Positions 58,093-64,000 of a stretch of 64,000 bases of DNA are shown piece by piece. Position 1 is the stretch's first letter; every line of letters begins with the position of its first letter. A program made the translations under genes and the position numbers. The stretch is taken from the NCBI GenBank assembly GCA_963514095.1, contig OY741282.1, forward strand, positions 20,371,102 through 20,435,101, written 5' to 3'. The notes beneath the pieces are model-generated. The model saw only the letters and a program-made list of their open reading frames with translations, made no database searches and was not told where the DNA came from. This DNA comes from Eutrigla gurnardus (Eukaryota; Chordata; Actinopteri; Perciformes; Triglidae).

Positions 58093-58644
58093 AGCTGCAT
58101 TCTCTCTGCTGGCCACTAGGGGGTGTTTTCATGAATAATATGTCTTCATTGCATCTGCATAGCTTTGAGTCTGCATGTGGGTCCTCCTTGCTGCTTTCAG
58201 CCACCGTGACAAGAATATTAGTTCATTTCATATAAAACTCAATAAACTCAACTGTATAGAAAGTGGTTCAAACTGGGTCCACCTTGACAGCAGAGACAGT
58301 CTGGTGTTGTAGTTCAGGCTCACATGTTCATGGAGTGACGTTCACAAACGTAGACTGACGTTTGCAACAGCATTTATAAACACCAGGTGGATTTATAAAA
58401 CTATTAAAACATCGAACGGCAGGGAAAAGATAAACAAGAGGTTTGGTTTTGATAAAAGTTTTGTTTTGTTCTTTTGCTGGCAAGTCGTTAGCAGCAGAAA
58501 CAGTATTTCATCAGCCGTGTTAACAGATTAGTAGCAAACGTGTCTTTTTAGGAATACGTGAATATAAATAACTGAATATTTGGTGCATGTAAACGCATCA
58601 TTGAAAGCTTCATAGGTAAACTTCTCAAAGTAGTTGAATTTGAC

Positions 58645-58818
58645 CTGAGAGTTTCCAGTCGACAGTGTGGACTCTCCAGGCCAGCAGACAGCAGCTCCAC
58701 TCCTGAATCCTGCAGGTCGTTGTTACTCAGGTCCAGGTCTCTTAGACTGGAGGACTGGGAGCTGAGAACTGAGGACAGACCTTCACAGCTTCTCTCTGAG
58801 AGGTTACAGCCACTGAGT
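58645..58818 (-). CDS. NLR LRR exon 3 of copy B (CNLSERS type)
   Basis: 174 nt, phase 2-2, reading LSGCNLSERSCEGLSSVLSS, LRDLDLSNNDLQDSG and VELLSAGLESPHCRLETL. Acceptor TTCCTCTTCAG. The donor is GTCAAA, weaker than the GTGAGG of the other LRR type. From 58830 to 59270 no gene is seen. Confidence 0.9.
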
Positions 58819-59274
58819 CTGAAGAGGAATCAGAAATTAATGATGAAACAATTACAAACAACTGTTCATCCCCTCAGGTTCTAACTGACATTATTATCAT
58901 AATGAAGTTAAATGATGTTTAACATGTTTGTTCATCAGGTTATTGTTGCAGCTGGGTGGTGTATTAGGCTCCATGGTGAGGTTAACGTCACACTGTGCCA
59001 TCTGTTTATTTCTGTCTGAGTCTTCTTTCAAGACTCTCACGTGACTCCGTTTCACCAATCAAACGCAGCCAGGCAGTCACATGACAGCACACAAACTCTC
59101 CACGCCCGGTTATAGATAGAACTCTTTTAACGTTTTTTAATTCTAAATCCTTGTCATTCAGAGAAAAATGTGCATAAATATGCAAGTGTATGTGCAATCA
59201 TTTATGGAGGAGTCGCAATATACCGCCCACTTTTTGAAATCCCCCCGACTTTTACCGTCTAACGTCAGTGAATC

Positions 59275-60049
59275 TGTCCTCACCTGAGTGTCCAGTCTGA
59301 TGTCTGTCCATCTGTCCTCACCTGAGTCTCCAGTCTGATGTCTGTCCATCTGTCTTCACCTGAGTCTCCAGTCTGATGTCTGTCCATCTGTCCTCACCTG
59401 AGTGTCCAGTCTGATGTCTGTCCATCTGTCCTCACCTGAGTGTCCAGTCTGATGTCTGTCCATCTGTCCTCACCTGAGTCTCCAGTCTGATGTCTGTCCA
59501 TCTGTCTTCACCTGAGTGTCCAGTCTGATGTCTGTCCATCTGTCCTCACCTGAGTGTCCAGTCTGATGTCTGTCCATCTGTCCTCACCTGAGTCTCCAGT
59601 CTGATGTCTGTCCATCTGTCCTCACCTGAGTGTCCAGTCTGATGTCTGTCCATCTGTCCTCACCTGAGTCTCCAGTCTGATGTCTGTCCATCTGTCTTCA
59701 CCTGAGTCTCCAGTCTGATGTCTGTCCATCTGTCCTCACCTGAGTGTCCAGTCTGATGTCTGTCCATCTGTCCTCACCTGAGAGTGTCCAGTCTGAAGTC
59801 TGTCCATCTGTCCTCACCTAAGAGTGTCCAGTCTGATGTCTGTCCATCTGTCCTCACCTGAGAGTCCAGTCTGATGTCTGTCCATCAGTCCTCACCAGAG
59901 AGTCCAGTCTGATGTCCGTCCATCTGTCCTCACCTGAGTCTCCAGTCTGATGTCTGTCCATCTGTCCTCACCTGAGAGTGTCCAGTCTGATGTCTGTCCA
60001 TCTGTCCTCACCTGAGAGTCCAGTCTGATGTCTGTCCATCTGTCCTCAC
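59275..60049. repeat. Minisatellite of LRR splice-donor sequence, array C
   Basis: About 17-18 units, more homogeneous and shorter (many 42-bp GAGTGTCCAG/GAGTCTCCAG units) than arrays A and B, next to the donor at 60050. Confidence 0.92.
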
Positions 60050-60223
60050 CTGAGAGTGTCCAGTCTCCAGTGTGGACCCTCCAGTCCAGCAGACAGCAGC
60101 TTGACTCCTGAGTCTCCTGGATGATTGTAGCTCAGGTCCAGCTGTCTCAGATAGGAGGGGTTGGAGTCCAGAGCTGAGGCCAGAGAAGAACAGCCGTCCT
60201 CTGTGATCAGACAACCTGACAGA
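60050..60223 (-). CDS. NLR LRR exon 2 of copy B (CLITEDG type)
   Basis: Identical coding content to 55893-56066, GTGAGG donor, acceptor TGTCTTCAG. Confidence 0.92.
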
Positions 60224-61196
60224 CTGAAGACACACACACTTCTGTCACTTCTGGGGACTTTACATAGACTTATGTCCATTTGTCCACTTTTTAAAATGAG
60301 AAAAAGTGATATTTGTCTTTTGTTGTGTTGATGTTGTACTGGGTGGGATACGCGTGGCTGAGTGATGGACAGAGATGGACAGAGGAGGACGTTAAAAGAA
60401 AGACAAGAGACGAGCTGAAATGATTGAGAGAGAAATTGAAGCGTTAGAAAAGAGAAGAAACAACAGTTGAAACAGTCTATGTGGTCTGTCTTCAGACCTG
60501 GTGTGCCAACAAAGATCTGGTATTGATTTTAAACCATCTAGCAAAGAAAAAAGGCTGTAATTCAATAACATTTCAACAATGTTTATAGTTTTCATATTGA
60601 ACTGGAGGAATTATGAAGAACAAGTACTCTGATAATAACAGTAAAATACAAACACAGCTTTGAAAATGTGCTTCTTAAGAGTCTCAGAACATATGAGGCA
60701 TTCAGGTGTTCAACTGCCAGTTGGAAGAAAAGAGTGTCTTGATTCAAAGCTCTGTTCTCACTGTCAGCGTTCCTCTTTGAGAGCAGCCGTGTGAACTTAT
60801 CTATCGGCTCTAGATCTCACCGACCTGACTGACCTTTATCACCTCCACTCTCTGATCCATCTGTCAGCTGTCAGTGAGTCTCGTCAGTTGTCACCATAGA
60901 AACGTCACTCACAGAAACTCCGGTTTGCACAGATTTGATTAAGTTCAGAGTTAACGTTTCACCCCGTTGCATTACTGGGTAATTTAGTGTTTGTGAGTAG
61001 CAACCAGTGAGGTGATTTAACCTCCAACCATCTGAACCAGTGTAGTGATGCTAACGCTGCAGCAGTAAAATGGAAACGCTCCGTCATCATTTCATAATTC
61101 TCAATGATCTATCAGTTATGGGTCTGGTTCCTGATAGGACGGGGTCTGGGTCTGGATCTGGGCCAAGCTCCACCTCTTAGTGACCCTTGCTATAGG

Positions 61197-61345
61197 CAGT
61201 GTTGGGCAAGTTACTTCAAAAGCGTAATGCATTATTTATTACTTGTTACTGTCATTTCAAAGTAATTAGTTACATTACAATATTACTGTCTTTGAATTGT
61301 AAGGCATTACACTACTTTTACATTACTTTTGCATTACTTTTCGCC
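61197..61345. mobile_element. MITE-like AT-rich repeat, duplicate
   Basis: Copy of 57035-57185 carried by the tandem cassette duplication. Confidence 0.45.
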
Positions 61346-62128
61346 AAAATAAAATGACATTTTTGTTCTCGATAGATCTTCTTGTGTTCAATGCAGCTCA
61401 TTACACAGCAGGATGTGATGTTTTTCGCTTCAAAATAAAAGAACGAAAAACGGAAAATGACTCTTATCCCGTTATTCGATTAAAAAACGGAAAACGAGAA
61501 ACAGAAAACGACTCGTTAACTGATATTAGATATTGTGTTCATGAATGGGATTCGGGGATGAAATAACAGGGCCATTTTTCATTCCAGATTTGCTGTACGT
61601 CTTTTTTAATGACCCGGAAGGCGCTGCGAAATTACCTGAAAGCCTACCTGAGACATTTATGGGAGCTCTAAAACACTGTTCATAAACGCTCTGACAGCGT
61701 CTGACGCCCGCGTTTTGAAATAAACCTACTGTTTTAAACTCGCACCAAAAGTGTTATGACGCGGACATAAAAGCGGTTCAAAACCGACGGGGAGAATCGG
61801 AGCCTCCGCCTTTTCGCCGTCGCCCCTCAGCTGTTGATCCTCGGTGTGCCGGGGTCGGCTGCGCTCTGACCGACCGGGAGCCGCTCCGTGAGTCGGTGTC
61901 CAGCTCATGGAGCCTGCTAACAACAGCGCTTAATTAACATAGTGTAGAGTCACACGGACCGGCTTTCACACTTTTCCAAAAGTGGAGCGTATGCCCATCT
62001 CGCGATCGCGAATGTAGAGTCAATTGATTTCGGGTTTAAAATGCATTGTAACGTCATCATAAATGTGTGTGCACATGTTGGTGTTAAATTGTGTTTTGTG
62101 GTGTTGGTGTTTTGTCTCCGCCGTGCAG

Positions 62129-62274
62129 ACGAGTTAGAAGCTTTAAACTTTGAATTAAAACTGTCAGCAGCATCAAAATGTCTGGTTGGTTCATTTTCAG
62201 TTGTCAGAGTTGATATTCCAATCAGGCTTCAACCTCTGGTTCAGAAAAGTGAAGTCAAGCCTGAAGGTCCTTAA
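62129..62274 (+). repeat. DELEAL repeat, copy 3
   Basis: Duplicate of 57948-58092 with few changes (GSFSVVRVDIPIRL). Frame still open to TAA 62272. Confidence 0.4.
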
Positions 62275-62826
62275 AGCTGCATTCTCTCTGCTGGCCACTA
62301 GGGGGTGTTTTCATGAATAATATGTCTTCATTGCATCTGCATAGCTTTGAGTCTGCATGTGGGTCCTCCCTGCTGCTTTCAGCCACCGTGACAAGAATAT
62401 TAGTTCATTTCATATAAAACTCAATAAACTCAACTGTATAGAAAGTGGTTCAAACTGGGTCCACCTTGACAGCAGAGACAGTCTGGTGTTGTAGTTCAGG
62501 CTCACATGTTCATGGAGTGACGTTCACAAACGTAGACTGACGTTTGCAACAGCATTTATAAACGGCAGGTGGATTTATAAAATTATTAAAACATCGAACG
62601 GCAGGGAAAAGATAAACAAGAGGTTTGGTTTTGACAAAAGTTTTGTTTTGTTCTTTTGCTGGCAAGTCGTTAGCAGCAGAAACAGTATTTCATCAGCCAT
62701 GTTAACAGATTAGTAGCAAACGTGTCTTTTTAGGAATACGTGAATATAAATAACTGAATATTTGGTGCATGTAAACGCATCATTGAAAGCTTCATAGGTA
62801 AACTTCTCAAAGTAGTTGAATCTGAC

Positions 62827-63000
62827 CTGAGAGTTTCCAGTCGACAGTGTGGACTCTCCAGGCCAGCAGACAGCAGCTTCACTCCTGAATCCTGCAGGTC
62901 GTTGTTACTCAGGTCCAGGTCTCTTAGACTGGAGGACTGGGAGCTGAGAACTGAGGACAGACCTTCACAGCTTCTCTCTGAGAGGTTACAGCCACTGAGT
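62827..63000 (-). CDS. NLR LRR exon 1 of copy B (CNLSERS type)
   Basis: Duplicate of 58645-58818, one residue difference (VKLLSAGL instead of VELLSAGL), donor GTCAGA. It is the most upstream NLR exon in the window; the NACHT exon would lie beyond 64000. From 63010 to 63630 nothing coding. Confidence 0.9.
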
Positions 63001-63632
63001 CTGAAGAGGAATCAGAAATTAGTGATGAAACAATTACAAACAACTGTTCATCCCCTCAGGTTCTAACTGACATTATTATCATAATGAAGTTAAATGATGT
63101 TTAACATGTTTGTTCATCAGGTTATTGTTGCAGCTGGGTGGTGTATTAGGCTCCATGGTGAGGTTAACGTCACACTGTGCCATCTGTTTATTCCTGTCTG
63201 AGTCTTCTTTCAAGACTCTCACGTGACTCCGTTTCACCAATCAAACGCAGCCAGGCAGTCACATGACAGCACACAAACTCTCCACGCCCGGTTATAGATA
63301 GAACTCTTTTAACGTTTTTTAATTCTAAATCCTTGTCATTCAGAGACAAATGTGCATAAATATGCAAGTGTATGTGCAATCATTTATGGAGGAGTCACAA
63401 TATACCGCCCACTTTTTGAAATCCCCCCGACTTTTACCGTCTAACGTCAGCGAATCTGTCGATCCTATTTAAGTTTCACTTTCAGTTGTGAATCAGTTCA
63501 TTTCTGAATGTTTCTGATGTGAGATTCTGTTTGTAGCTGCTCATCACGCAGATTCTTGTGGGTCGAGTCATTCTTATGTCGACAAAACTCAGAGAAAAGT
63601 TAGAATAAATGTCTTCGACATGACTATCGATC

Positions 63633-63633
<1 letters not shown>

Positions 63634-63689
<56 letters not shown>
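63634..63689 (+). repeat. (GT)n microsatellite
   Basis: About 28 GT units. The last 110 bases of the window (63880-63990) resemble the TTACTTTT MITE-like family. Confidence 0.95.
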
Positions 63690-63690
<1 letters not shown>

Positions 63691-64000
63691 GGTGAAACAG
63701 ACAGAGAGGAGAGACGCTGGATGAAGCGGTGAGCTGTGTTTTTTCTTTTCTTTCAGCTGAGGTGACAAACGCTTCATGTTAGAGAAAGCATTGATTTTTA
63801 TGTAACTGGGGGGGTTAGCTGCCCTTCCAACGTCTATGCCTCCTGGTAGTCTCTCAGATCACCAGGTGCGGGGCCACAATAATCAGAATTTACTCAGAAG
63901 TTACTCAGTACTCCAGTAGTTTTTTCACTAAATACTTTCTTACCTTTACTGTTAAGTAACTACTTAGAACTACTTTTTACTTCTTTACCTTTTACAGTTG

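Larger units (their letters stand above)
55205..59278. repeat. Tandem LRR cassette, unit 1
   Basis: Contains array B and two LRR exons (55893 and 58645). Repeated at 59279-63460 with an offset of about 4.16-4.18 kb. The junction lies at AATCTGTC inside minisatellite-like sequence. Confidence 0.88.
59279..63460. repeat. Tandem LRR cassette, unit 2
   Basis: Second copy of 55205-59278. It ends at GAATCTGTC followed by unique GATCCTATTT, the presumed ancestral junction. Confidence 0.88.

Overview
The window is nuclear DNA of a ray-finned fish, very probably a percomorph teleost. The evidence is FISNA-NACHT-LRR-B30.2 immune receptor (fish-specific NLR) exons with canonical splice sites, KLHL10-like exons, Rex3-type and CR1/L2-type LINE pieces, PIF/Harbinger and hAT DNA transposons, and an endogenous retrovirus with a gamma-type envelope. 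Nothing in it is bacterial. Coding sequence is split into short exons, so most long open frames are shadows or repeats.

Layout. 1-2838: 3' end of an endogenous retrovirus (+), with an open env frame, a short hairpin, a polypurine tract and one LTR. 2839-8110: KLHL10-like gene copy A (-), broken by a 1-base deletion. 8800-21691: an NLR gene (-), read from its first exon at 21691 through linker exons, the FISNA/NACHT exon (truncated), one LRR exon, a 47-nt exon and the B30.2 exon at 10165. 23100-24475: LINE and LTR-like debris. 24475-26217: an inverted, truncated KLHL10-like copy C (+). 26218-42470: a transposon-rich block with a hAT transposase split by a nested hAT-like element that itself holds a Harbinger-like element, a hAT MITE with an empty paralogous site, a 550-bp-arm foldback, and a nearly complete two-gene Harbinger transposon. 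42716-47440: KLHL10-like copy B (-), open in every exon seen. 50100-63000: a second NLR 3' half (-) with B30.2, 47-nt exon and four LRR exons; its NACHT part must lie beyond the right edge.

The window is built from duplications at several scales. A KLHL10 + NLR block is present twice about 40-43 kb apart (2839-13985 and 42716-57033). A 2.4-2.6 kb segment carrying two NLR linker exons is tandemly doubled (15965-20966). A 4.17 kb cassette of two LRR exons is tandemly doubled (55.2-63.46 kb). A minisatellite made of the LRR exon splice donor lies beside the LRR exons and at the junction of the last duplication, which suggests it drove exon-cassette copying. The two B30.2 exons differ almost only by amino-acid-changing substitutions, while the neighbouring LRR exon is identical in three copies. 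This is the strongest biological signal in the window.
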